Counted from the first letter of the stretch, positions 1-5,644 are shown. The stretch is 7,518 nt of DNA from Cellvibrionaceae bacterium (GCA_025800435.1 JAOXRV010000485.1:1-7518), one strand, 5' to 3'. A program made the numbers and translations. The notes: generated by a model not told the origin, from the sequence alone.

Positions 1-636
1 ATTAGCGCCGCTGCCATCCACGGCAATAAAAGCCAGGGCGCCAGAACCAAGGCCCTCGCGGATTTTAAAGCCAACCGCGTGCAGGCCCTGGTGGCCACCG
101 ATATCGCTGCCCGGGGCCTGGATATAGACCAGCTACCCCAGGTCGTAAACTTCGACCTGCCCAATGTGGCCGAAGACTATGTGCACCGCATTGGCCGTAC
201 CGGCCGCGCCGGCGCTAGCGGCCAGGCCATCTCTTTGGTTGCCAACGAAGAGGCAAAACTGCTACACGATATTGAACGGCTGATTAATAAACAGATTGAG
301 CGACGCGATATTGAAGGCTTTGAGGCCGATGAGCCCTTGCCCATCAGTAATTTAAACCGCCCCGCAACCAAGCCCAAAAAAGCCAAGCAAGCCAAAGCCG
401 GCGAAGGCTCGGGCAAGCCCAATGACCACAAAACCAGACGCCGCCGACGGCCCAGCAACAGCAGCGGCAATGGCGCTGGCAACAAAGCGGGCAATAAATC
501 CAACAGCAAACCCGGCGCCAACAAGGCTGGCAGCAACAAAACGGGCGGTAATAAAAGCAGCAATAAGCCGGCAAATAAAACCGGCAGCTCAGAAAAACCG
601 GTATGGCTAAAGCGCAAAAACGGTAATAAATCCTAG
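1..636 (+). CDS. rhlE: RhlE-type DEAD-box ATP-dependent RNA helicase, C-terminal part (5' end outside window)
   Basis: The reading frame is open from base 1, so the gene starts upstream; 211 C-terminal codons are present. RhlE proteins unwind short RNA duplexes using ATP and act in ribosome assembly and RNA turnover in the cytoplasm. The visible part is the second RecA-like domain: the HG..SQGAR segment (window residues 7-15), motif V VATDIAARGLDI (31-42), motif Va NFDLP, and motif VI YVHRIGRTGRAG (60-71), whose arginines contact ATP and RNA. After the helicase core comes a basic region with five consecutive arginines (bases 436-450), then a Lys/Asn/Gly/Ser low-complexity tail (about 454-600) ending in a KRKNGNK-type cluster. 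Such tails are typical of RhlE and tether the enzyme to RNA. The stop lies two bases before the next gene, indicating co-transcription. The DEAD motif itself is not in the window. RhlE is favoured over RhlB, SrmB or DbpA by the NFDLPNVAEDYVHR context and the tail. Confidence 0.93.
   Translation: MSAAAIHGNKSQGARTKALADFKANRVQALVATDIAARGLDIDQLPQVVNFDLPNVAEDYVHRIGRTGRAGASGQAISLVANEEAKLLHDIERLINKQIERRDIEGFEADEPLPISNLNRPATKPKKAKQAKAGEGSGKPNDHKTRRRRRPSNSSGNGAGNKAGNKSNSKPGANKAGSNKTGGNKSSNKPANKTGSSEKPVWLKRKNGNKS
481..585 (+). repeat. Asn-Lys-rich imperfect repeat encoding the RhlE tail
   Basis: Within the helicase tail, seven NK dipeptides recur every 3 to 8 residues in contexts such as GNKA, GNKS, ANKA, SNKT and ANKT. 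At the DNA level these are varied AAC/AAT-AAA/AAG units, so the repeat is kept at protein rather than base level. This suggests an intrinsically disordered, positively charged RNA-binding tail. Repeat number could vary between strains. Confidence 0.7.
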
Positions 637-638
637 CC

Positions 639-1127
639 ATGGCTAGCCAGGCGGCCAATAGAATCGGCGTGTTTGTGGATGTGCAAAATATCTACCACAC
701 CTGTCGTCAAAGCTACGGCCGCCAGTTTAACTACCGGGCCCTATGGCAGCGCCTGAGCCAACAAGGGGATATCACCATCGCCAATGCCTACGCCACCCAC
801 CGTGGCGACCAGGGCCAGCTTAAATTTCAAAACGCCTTAAAACACATTGGCTTTAGCGTAAAGCTAAAGCCCTTTATTCAACGCGCCGATGGCTCCGCCA
901 AGGGCGACTGGGATGTGGGTATTACCATCGATGTTGTGGAAGCGGCCGAACAACTCGACACCGTGGTACTGCTATCGGGTGATGGGGATTTTGATCTACT
1001 GCTGGAGCGAGTCAAACGACGCTTCGGCGTCCAAGCCGAGGTCTACGGGGTGGCAGCACTCAGCGCTGACTCCTTGATTGATAGTGCGGACAGGTTTTGG
1101 GCTATTGGTGAGGATTTGTTGCTTTAA
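639..1127 (+). CDS. NYN-domain (LabA/DUF88-like) putative ribonuclease
   Basis: This 162-residue protein is essentially one NYN (PIN-like) domain, a fold that binds Mg2+ and usually cuts RNA. The acidic residues expected at the active site are visible: FVDVQN (D14, N17) on the first strand, GDWDVGITIDVVE (D90, D92, D98) in the middle, and SGDGDFDLLL (D115, D117, D119) before the last helix-strand pair, followed by the VQAEVYG strand. LabA-type NYN proteins share this D/N...WD...D...SGDGDF pattern. There is no signal peptide or membrane segment, so it should be cytoplasmic. The ATG lies two bases after the rhlE stop and no strong Shine-Dalgarno is seen beyond the purines in the rhlE 3' end, so translation is probably coupled to the helicase. 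The helicase neighbour fits a role in RNA processing or decay. The substrate is unknown, and catalytic activity is inferred from the intact acidic residues only. Confidence 0.88.
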   Translation: MASQAANRIGVFVDVQNIYHTCRQSYGRQFNYRALWQRLSQQGDITIANAYATHRGDQGQLKFQNALKHIGFSVKLKPFIQRADGSAKGDWDVGITIDVVEAAEQLDTVVLLSGDGDFDLLLERVKRRFGVQAEVYGVAALSADSLIDSADRFWAIGEDLLL

Positions 1128-1181
1128 AGCCGGTTTTTCAGAGTGACAAGTGTGGAAAGCGAAAGTAAAAACACACGACAA

Positions 1182-1209
1182 GCCGCCTCTAACTAATGTT
1201 AGGGGCGGC
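1182..1209. terminator. 12-bp hairpin with TAAT loop, possible terminator or 3' end element
   Basis: GCCGCCTCTAAC and GTTAGGGGCGGC pair over 12 bases (one G-U wobble) around a four-base TAAT loop, giving a stable GC-rich stem. On the plus strand, 55 bases after the NYN gene stop, no U-tract follows. On the minus strand the stem is followed by a loose T-rich run (TTGTCGTGTGTTTTTAC). It may end transcription or protect the 3' end of the rhlE operon mRNA, or serve as a back-up terminator for the minus-strand micro-gene. The stem is certain; its role is inferred. Confidence 0.5.
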
Positions 1210-1274
1210 CCAGAATTAAAACCCCACCCGCCATACAACTCAGCCTAGCCAGTGGAGCTGCCCGCAGGCAAACC

Positions 1275-1301
1275 AAAAAGAGCTTATTTTTCGCTCTTTT
1301 T
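1275..1301. terminator. Bidirectional intrinsic terminator between convergent genes
   Basis: AAAAAGAGC and GCTCTTTTT form a perfect 9-bp inverted repeat with a 9-base loop. In both directions the stem ends in a run of five T, so it can work as a U-tract terminator for the rhlE operon (+) and for the 41-codon gene (-). The GC core is only four pairs, so efficiency may be moderate. It overlaps the stop codon and last six codons of the minus-strand micro-gene, which is common for compact 3' ends. Confidence 0.65.
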
Positions 1302-1409
1302 AATATCGTCTTTTACGTGCTTATACATCCAGCGACCGATATAAACGGTAATAACCGTGGTCACCACCACAATTAGAACCCCTGAAATTACAACATCATC
1401 AAGATACAT
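1284..1409 (-). CDS. 41-residue single-helix membrane protein, CcoM-like candidate
   Basis: ATG at 1409 and TAA at 1286-1284 enclose 41 codons. AGAGGG lies seven bases before the ATG, and a U-tract terminator overlaps the stop. The product starts MYLDDVV, continues as a hydrophobic stretch of about 20 residues (SGVLIVVVTTVITVYIG, roughly 9-25), then RWMYKHVKDD and a Lys-rich end. The positive-inside rule predicts the N terminus in the periplasm and the C terminus in the cytoplasm. The layout of a short acidic N terminus, one helix, an aromatic belt with Trp and a Lys-rich end resembles small respiratory-complex subunits. It most resembles, from memory, CcoM of Pseudomonas cbb3-type cytochrome c oxidase. 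An FNR/ANR-like box upstream fits an oxygen-controlled respiratory gene. The family assignment is tentative. A CydX- or AcrZ-like helper peptide, or an unrelated micro-protein, remains possible. That it is a real gene is well supported by the RBS, promoter and terminator arrangement. Confidence 0.72.
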   Translation of the reverse strand: MYLDDVVISGVLIVVVTTVITVYIGRWMYKHVKDDIKKSEK

Positions 1410-1427
1410 GGCTAGACCCTCTACGGT

Positions 1428-1453
1428 TGTTTTACTGTGGATGTTTTACTGTG
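1428..1453 (-). repeat. Tandem 12-bp direct repeat in the micro-gene leader
   Basis: CACAGTAAAACA occurs twice on the minus strand (1453-1442 and 1439-1428) with a 14-bp period. It falls in the predicted 5' untranslated leader of the 41-codon gene, between the proposed start of transcription (near 1457) and the ribosome binding site. It could be a regulator or RNA-binding protein site, or a slippage duplication with no function. Confidence 0.6.
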
Positions 1454-1464
1454 TCTATAACCAG

Positions 1465-1505
1465 ATACTAATTTACTGGCAGGAAGGGATCTTGACCGGG
1501 ATCAA
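1465..1505 (-). promoter_or_regulatory. FNR/ANR-type box with class II promoter for the 41-codon gene
   Basis: On the minus strand, bases 1505-1492 read TTGATCCCGGTCAA, which matches the FNR consensus TTGAT-N4-ATCAA at nine of ten defined positions. A TAGTAT -10-like hexamer sits at 1470-1465, its centre 31 bases downstream of the box centre. This is close to the spacing expected when the activator is centred at -41.5. Transcription would start near 1457 and give a leader of about 48 bases. No good -35 is seen, as expected for class II activation. The site was found by eye, and chance occurrence cannot be excluded. Confidence 0.55.
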
Positions 1506-1570
1506 GCTTTGCCGCTGGGTGCTGGTCTAAATGGCGCCAGCCAGGGGCTTATTTGCTCTGGATCAAAAGT

Positions 1571-2176
1571 TTATGCGGGTCGCAGCTGGCCAAAAAACAG
1601 TTCGGTTGCGGTTTGGCAGATCGCGTCGGTGGCTTTGGGGTCCACATAGATGCCGTCAATCAGCAGGCGGCTCAGGCCGTGCATGGTGCTCCAGCTGACC
1701 TGGGCAAAGCGCAGCGCCTCCACTTCTGGGGGCAAGTGGCCAGCCCGCTGCCAGGCCTCTACTCGCTCGACATAGCTGCGAAAATAGCCGTGCGAATGCT
1801 GCAAAAAGTCTTCATCGGGCTCACCACTGCCCCACACATCGCGGCCAAACATCAGGTCGTAATACTGGGGGTATGCCACCGCCCAATGCACATAGCGGCT
1901 GATAAACTCATTAACTTGCTCGATAAAGCCCAGGCCCTCAGGTATTTGGGCCATGGTGGCAGCCTGTAGCTCAAAGCCCCGGGCCGCAACTGCACAGAGC
2001 AACTGTTGTTTGTCGGCAAAATGATGGTATGGCGCGCTGCGTGATACTCCGACCCGATCGGCCAGTTTGCGCATAGATAAACCCTCAACCCCATCTTCTA
2101 GGATAAGTTGGGCCGCTGCGGCCTCTAAAGAGGCGCGTAAATCGCCGTGATGATAGGTCTTTTTGGTCTTTGTCAT
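1571..2176 (-). CDS. TetR/AcrR-family repressor with WHG-type C-terminal domain
   Basis: This 201-residue regulator has a TetR N-terminal DNA-binding domain: YHHGDLR (8-14), typical of the WHG subgroup, a first helix, then the helix-turn-helix SMRKLADRVGVSRSAPYHHF (34-53) followed by DKQQLL. The C-terminal ligand domain carries the subgroup's W-x3-HG signature as WSTMHGL (162-168), with aromatic-rich helices around 92-116 that could line an acyl-chain pocket. It is divergent from the dienoyl-CoA isomerase/fadH operon, and a palindrome overlaps both predicted promoters, so it most likely represses that operon and itself. An acyl-CoA or unsaturated fatty acid is a plausible inducer by analogy with other beta-oxidation TetR regulators; this is inference. 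The ATG at 2176 is preceded by a weak AGG-type Shine-Dalgarno and is supported by the family N terminus. No convincing U-tract terminator follows the stop. Confidence 0.93.
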   Translation of the reverse strand: MTKTKKTYHHGDLRASLEAAAAQLILEDGVEGLSMRKLADRVGVSRSAPYHHFADKQQLLCAVAARGFELQAATMAQIPEGLGFIEQVNEFISRYVHWAVAYPQYYDLMFGRDVWGSGEPDEDFLQHSHGYFRSYVERVEAWQRAGHLPPEVEALRFAQVSWSTMHGLSRLLIDGIYVDPKATDAICQTATELFFGQLRPA

Positions 2177-2201
2177 AAATCGCCTGCAAACTGTCTATGG
2201 C

Positions 2202-2230
2202 AATCTATCAGCATATCTTGACAGTGTCAA
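2202..2230 (-). promoter_or_regulatory. Predicted sigma70 promoter of the tetR gene
   Basis: On the minus strand, TTGACA (2230-2225) matches the -35 consensus perfectly. TAGATT (2207-2202) matches four of six -10 bases, at a 17-base spacing. Transcription would start near 2195, giving a leader of about 19 bases before the ATG at 2176. The -35 is the right half of the palindrome at 2218-2230, so bound repressor would block this promoter. Confidence 0.5.
2218..2230. promoter_or_regulatory. TetR operator palindrome
   Basis: TTGACAGTGTCAA is a perfect 6-1-6 palindrome centred on base 2224. Three of the next four flanking positions on each side also pair (2214-2217 with 2231-2234), extending the symmetry to 21 bases. 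It lies in the 123-bp region between the divergent tetR and isomerase genes. It supplies a -35-like TTGACA to each strand, a classic arrangement for a repressor controlling itself and its neighbour operon. Confidence 0.7.
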
Positions 2231-2246
2231 AATAACACCCTAAGCT
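2218..2246 (+). promoter_or_regulatory. Possible promoter of the isomerase-NTF2-fadH operon
   Basis: TTGACA at 2218-2223 is a consensus -35. The best placed -10 at 17-base spacing, TAAGCT (2241-2246), matches only three of six positions, so the promoter would be weak or the true start may lie further downstream. A second TTGACA at 2254-2259 has no acceptable -10 at normal spacing. The -35 is the left half of the operator palindrome. Confidence 0.35.
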
Positions 2247-2250
2247 GAGA

Positions 2251-2276
2251 ATCTTGACACCGCTCAGTTATCAAAA
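2251..2276. promoter_or_regulatory. Second, degenerate operator-like half site
   Basis: ATCTTGACA at 2251-2259 repeats exactly the nine bases at 2215-2223, 36 bp away. It is followed after nine bases by TATCAA (2269-2274), an imperfect complement of TTGACA. It could be an auxiliary site for the same TetR protein, bound cooperatively, or a chance repeat. Confidence 0.35.
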
Positions 2277-2299
2277 CACCTAGACAAAAGGGAAGCGCC

Positions 2300-3142
2300 A
2301 TGAGCTATACCACACTTGAGGTCAGTATTAACGACCAAATTGCCCATATTCAACTCAACCGCCCAGATGCCCTAAACACTATGGTGCCGGCCTTCTGGCG
2401 TGAACTGCCGGAGGCGGTGCGTAAAATCGACCGCGAGGCGGCCGCGCGGGTGATTGTTATCTCCTCCACTGGCAAGCACTTTAGCGCCGGTATGGACTTG
2501 GCGGTGTTTACCGATGGCGGCCTCAACCAAAGCGCCGAACTGGGCCGCAAACACGAGCGTTTGCGCCATATGGTAATGGAGCTGCAAGACAGCTTTAACG
2601 CCCTAGAGCAGTGCCGCATTCCGGTACTGGCGGCCATTCAAGGCGGCTGTATCGGTGGCGCAGTGGATATGACCACCGCTTGCGACTGCCGCTATATTAC
2701 CGAGGAAGGCTTTTTTACCGTGTACGAAACCAAGATCGGCATGACCGCCGATGTGGGCACCCTACAGCGCCTACCCAAGCTGATTCCCGAGGGACTAGCG
2801 CGGGAGCTGGCCTACACCGGTCGCCGCATGTACGCCGATGAGGCCAAGGCCTGCGGCCTGGTCAATGCCATTTATAAAGATCAACAGAGCATGTTAGATG
2901 GGGTTATGGCGATCGCCAAAGAAATGGCCGCCAACTCGCCCTTGGCCGTATCCGGGTGTAAGGAAATGATTAACTATACCCGCGACCACTCCACCGCCGA
3001 TGCACTGCGCTATATGTCAATCTGGCAGACCGGCATGTTCCAGCCTGAAACCGACATGATGGAGTGCTTTGTCGCCAAGGCGGAAAAACGCGAGCCCCAG
3101 TTCCAAGAGCTGTGCCAGCTTGGCCCCGCTATCAAGGAATAA
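2300..3142 (+). CDS. Crotonase-family Delta3,5-Delta2,4-dienoyl-CoA isomerase (ECH1-like)
   Basis: This 280-residue crotonase-fold enzyme has the usual landmarks: NRPDALNTM (20-28), oxyanion-hole segments HFSAGMDL (60-67) and GGCIGGAVD (115-123), then CDCRYITEEGFFTVYETKIGM. The catalytic positions read Asp123 (GGAVD), Glu143 (VYETKIG) and Asp151 (ADVGTLQRLP). That is the Asp/Glu/Asp set of eukaryotic ECH1 dienoyl-CoA isomerase, not the Glu/Glu pair of enoyl-CoA hydratases. The predicted reaction moves both double bonds of 3,5-dienoyl-CoA to give 2,4-dienoyl-CoA, the substrate of the FadH encoded downstream. The enzyme should be cytoplasmic and probably oligomeric like other crotonases. AAGGGAAG precedes the ATG by four bases. 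It heads a three-gene operon divergent from the tetR gene and is expected to be under its control. Generic annotation as enoyl-CoA hydratase/isomerase is the main alternative; the residue pattern makes the isomerase call fairly strong. Confidence 0.88.
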   Translation: MSYTTLEVSINDQIAHIQLNRPDALNTMVPAFWRELPEAVRKIDREAAARVIVISSTGKHFSAGMDLAVFTDGGLNQSAELGRKHERLRHMVMELQDSFNALEQCRIPVLAAIQGGCIGGAVDMTTACDCRYITEEGFFTVYETKIGMTADVGTLQRLPKLIPEGLARELAYTGRRMYADEAKACGLVNAIYKDQQSMLDGVMAIAKEMAANSPLAVSGCKEMINYTRDHSTADALRYMSIWQTGMFQPETDMMECFVAKAEKREPQFQELCQLGPAIKE

Positions 3143-3146
3143 GCCC

Positions 3147-3536
3147 ATGGCCGACCCCAGATTACAGCAGTGGCACAAAGCGGTGTTTGAACAAGACCAG
3201 GATACCCTGCGCGAGCTGCTACACCCCGAGGTAGAATTTTATTCCCCGGCGTTTTGGAAACCCAAAAGCGGTCAGGACATCGCCTTTTTTATTTTGACTA
3301 CAGTGATCGATATCTTTGAAGATTTTACCTACCACCGCGAGTGGATTGACGGCAATGAAATGGCGCTGGAGTTTAGTGCCGGCGTCAATGGTAAGAGCGT
3401 CAAAGGCATAGATTTAATTCGTTGGAATGACGCCGGCCAAATCACCCACTTCGAGGTGATGGTACGGCCCCTCAATGGCTTGGCCCAGCTGGCCGAGCAA
3501 ATAGGAGAACGCTTTAAACAAGCTGGCCTGCTATAA
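3147..3536 (+). CDS. NTF2/SnoaL-like small protein
   Basis: The ATG at 3147, four bases after the isomerase stop, gives 129 residues. An in-frame upstream ATG at 3069 would overlap the isomerase by 74 bases and is rejected because AAGGA (3134-3138) is correctly placed for 3147. The protein shows NTF2-like (cystatin-like alpha+beta barrel) features: an N-terminal helix, HPEVEFYSPAFW (26-37), strands around EMALEFSAGVNG and VKGIDLIRW, and the closing strand HFEVMVRPLNGL (101-112), typical of SnoaL-like single-domain proteins. Members include enzymes such as ketosteroid isomerases and many proteins of unknown substrate. No ketosteroid-isomerase catalytic set can be assigned here by eye. Its position between dienoyl-CoA isomerase and reductase suggests a role in the same acyl-CoA pathway, perhaps on an unusual intermediate. 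It is cytoplasmic, with no signal peptide. Confidence 0.82.
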   Translation: MADPRLQQWHKAVFEQDQDTLRELLHPEVEFYSPAFWKPKSGQDIAFFILTTVIDIFEDFTYHREWIDGNEMALEFSAGVNGKSVKGIDLIRWNDAGQITHFEVMVRPLNGLAQLAEQIGERFKQAGLL

Positions 3537-3574
3537 GCCAGCCACATAATATTAAACCTAAAAGGTTAGCTGAT

Positions 3575-5596
3575 ATGACACAACAATATTCTAAGTTAAT
3601 GGAGCCCCTAGACCTGGGCTTTACCACCCTTCGCAACCGCGCCTTAATGGGCTCTATGCACACTGGCCTGGAAGAGGCCCCCAATGGCCACGCGCGCATG
3701 GCTGCATTTTTTGCCGAGCGCGCCCGCGGTGGTGTCGGCCTGATTGTCACCGGCGGTTTTGGCCCCAATGATCGCGCCGCCACCCACGAGCACACCAAAA
3801 GCCTGAAAACCGAGGGCGATGTAAAAGACCACTTGCAAATTACCGAGGCGGTACATAAAGAAGGTGGCAAAATCTGTATGCAGATTTTGCATACCGGTCG
3901 CTACGCCTTTAATGAAAACCCAATTGCGCCCTCGGCGATCCAGGCACCCATTAATCCCTTTAAACCTTCAGCTGCAAGCGAAGAAGAAATTGAGCAGCAG
4001 ATCGAAGACTTTGTGCGCACCTCTACCCTGGCCCAACAGGCCGGCTACGACGGCGTTGAGATTATGGGCTCCGAGGGCTATTTCTTAAACCAGTTTCTGG
4101 CCGCGCGCACCAACCAGCGCGACGATGACTGGGGCGGCAGCTATGAAAACCGTATGCGCCTGCCGGTTGAGGTAGTGCGCCGGGTGCGCGAGGCAGTGGG
4201 CGAAAACTTTATTATAATCTATCGCTTATCGATGCTGGATCTGGTTGAGGGTGGCAGCAGCTATGAGGAAATTGTCACCCTGGGCAAGGCAGTTGCCGAG
4301 GCCGGCGCCACCATTATTAATACCGGTATCGGCTGGCACGAAGCGCGCATTCCGACCATTGCCACCAAGGTACCACGGGCCGCGTTTACCTGGGTAACCG
4401 CCAAGTTTAAAGATGAACTCCCCATTCCCGTGGTTACCTCAAACCGCATTAACACCCCCGAAGTGGCCGAAGCGGTTTTACAGCGCGGCGATGCAGATAT
4501 GGTTTCCATGGCCCGCCCGTTTCTGGCCGATGCGGATTTTATGACAAAAGCGGCCGAGGGCCGCGCCGATGAAATTAATACCTGCATCGGTTGCAACCAG
4601 GCCTGTTTGGATCATATCTTTAGCGGCAAAATGACCAGTTGCCTGGTTAACCCTCGCGCCTGTCACGAAACCGAACTCGAACTACTGCCCACCAGCAATG
4701 TTAAGAAGCTTGCCGTAGTTGGCGCCGGCCCCGCCGGCTTGGCCTTTGCCACCAGCGCTGCCAGTCGCGGTCACGATGTCACCTTATTTGACGCGGACGA
4801 TAAAATTGGTGGCCAGTTTAATGTGGCCAAGCAAGTACCGGGGAAAGAAGAATTCTACGAGACCCTGCGCTACTTTGAAAAGCAGCTAGAGCTGAGCGGT
4901 GTCAGCGTTGTTCTGGGCAAAAGAGTAAGCGCCGAAGAGCTAAACGAAGGCGATTACGACGAAGTTATTATCGCCACCGGTATTAGCCCGCGCACGCCGG
5001 GTATTCCCGGCATCGACAGCGATAAAGTACTGAATTACCTAGACGTGCTGCGCGATAAAAAACCGGTGGGCAAAAAAGTTGCCGTCATCGGTGCCGGCGG
5101 TATCGGCTTTGACGTATCCGAGTACCTGGTACATGGCAAATCCCAGCCCAGCCAAGATATCGAAACCTTTATGCGCGAGTGGGGTGTGGATATGAGTCTT
5201 AAAGCCCGCGGTGGCATCGAGGGGGTAACAGCCCAACCCGAAGCGCCGGCGCGGGAGGTATACCTGCTGCAGCGCAAGGACTCTAAGGTAGGCGGCGGCC
5301 TCGGTAAAACCACCGGCTGGATACACCGCACTGGCTTAATCAATAAGCAGGTACAGATGATTCCCGGTTGCAGTTACGACAAGATCGACGATGAAGGTCT
5401 GCACATCACCTTAGGTAACGAAAGCAAAGTGCTGGCTGTAGACAATATTATTATCTGCGCCGGGCAAGAGCCATTGCGCGAGCTAGTCGACGGCCTAGAC
5501 AAGCCCCACCACTTGATTGGCGGCGCCGATGTGGCCGCAGAGCTGGACGCCAAGCGCGCCATTGACCAAGGCACCCGCCTGGCGGCAGTAATCTAA
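3575..5596 (+). CDS. fadH: NADPH-dependent 2,4-dienoyl-CoA reductase FadH (FMN, FAD, 4Fe-4S)
   Basis: This 673-residue protein matches the length and layout of Escherichia coli FadH (672). It reduces 2,4-dienoyl-CoA with NADPH during beta-oxidation of unsaturated fatty acids. Residues 1-330 form the Old Yellow Enzyme-like FMN barrel (PLDLGFTTLRNRALMGSMHTGLEE at the start) with catalytic Tyr169 (SEGYFLNQFL) and His255 (GIGWHEARIP). The 4Fe-4S cysteines are Cys337, Cys340, Cys344 and Cys356 (C-x2-C-x3-C-x11-C). VVGAGPAGLA (381-390) binds FAD, and VIGAGGIGFD (504-513) is the NADPH Rossmann loop. All key residues sit three positions later than in the E. coli enzyme, as expected from a slightly longer N terminus. 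AAAGG lies nine bases before the ATG, and the gap to the preceding gene is 38 bases, so it is the third gene of the operon. Its substrate is the product of the isomerase encoded first. The enzyme appears intact and complete. Confidence 0.96.
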   Translation: MTQQYSKLMEPLDLGFTTLRNRALMGSMHTGLEEAPNGHARMAAFFAERARGGVGLIVTGGFGPNDRAATHEHTKSLKTEGDVKDHLQITEAVHKEGGKICMQILHTGRYAFNENPIAPSAIQAPINPFKPSAASEEEIEQQIEDFVRTSTLAQQAGYDGVEIMGSEGYFLNQFLAARTNQRDDDWGGSYENRMRLPVEVVRRVREAVGENFIIIYRLSMLDLVEGGSSYEEIVTLGKAVAEAGATIINTGIGWHEARIPTIATKVPRAAFTWVTAKFKDELPIPVVTSNRINTPEVAEAVLQRGDADMVSMARPFLADADFMTKAAEGRADEINTCIGCNQACLDHIFSGKMTSCLVNPRACHETELELLPTSNVKKLAVVGAGPAGLAFATSAASRGHDVTLFDADDKIGGQFNVAKQVPGKEEFYETLRYFEKQLELSGVSVVLGKRVSAEELNEGDYDEVIIATGISPRTPGIPGIDSDKVLNYLDVLRDKKPVGKKVAVIGAGGIGFDVSEYLVHGKSQPSQDIETFMREWGVDMSLKARGGIEGVTAQPEAPAREVYLLQRKDSKVGGGLGKTTGWIHRTGLINKQVQMIPGCSYDKIDDEGLHITLGNESKVLAVDNIIICAGQEPLRELVDGLDKPHHLIGGADVAAELDAKRAIDQGTRLAAVI

Positions 5597-5613
5597 GCCA
5601 ATAGCAATACCGG

Positions 5614-5637
5614 GCAGCCCCACCGCGGTGAGGCTGC
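5614..5637. terminator. Hairpin between convergent fadH and secretory operon
   Basis: GCAGCC (5614-5619) pairs with GGCTGC (5632-5637), with an inner CAC/GTG extension of the stem across a C-A mismatch. It lies 17 bases after the fadH stop and seven bases beyond the stop of the opposing gene. The T content afterwards is low in both directions (CCGGGTTT on the plus strand), so it is a plausible but not textbook bidirectional terminator in the 48-base convergent gap. Confidence 0.5.
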
Positions 5638-5644
5638 ACCGGGT

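Noticed and set aside
177..617. Leu/Pro-rich minus-strand open frame opposite rhlE
   Set aside because: Its Leu-rich composition is the complement of the Lys/Asn/Gly repeat of the helicase tail, not a real membrane protein.
1519..1545. GCTGG/CCAGC hairpin downstream of tetR
   Set aside because: The stem is only five pairs with an 11-base loop and has no T run on the minus strand, so it is not called a terminator.
1553..1969. 138-codon plus-strand open frame opposite the tetR gene
   Set aside because: It lies entirely within the antisense of a well-supported TetR regulator and shows no recognisable domain.
3069..3146. Upstream ATG extending the NTF2-like protein by 26 residues
   Set aside because: The extension overlaps the isomerase gene out of frame, has no Shine-Dalgarno, and adds residues not typical of the fold. 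AAGGA is well placed for the ATG at 3147.
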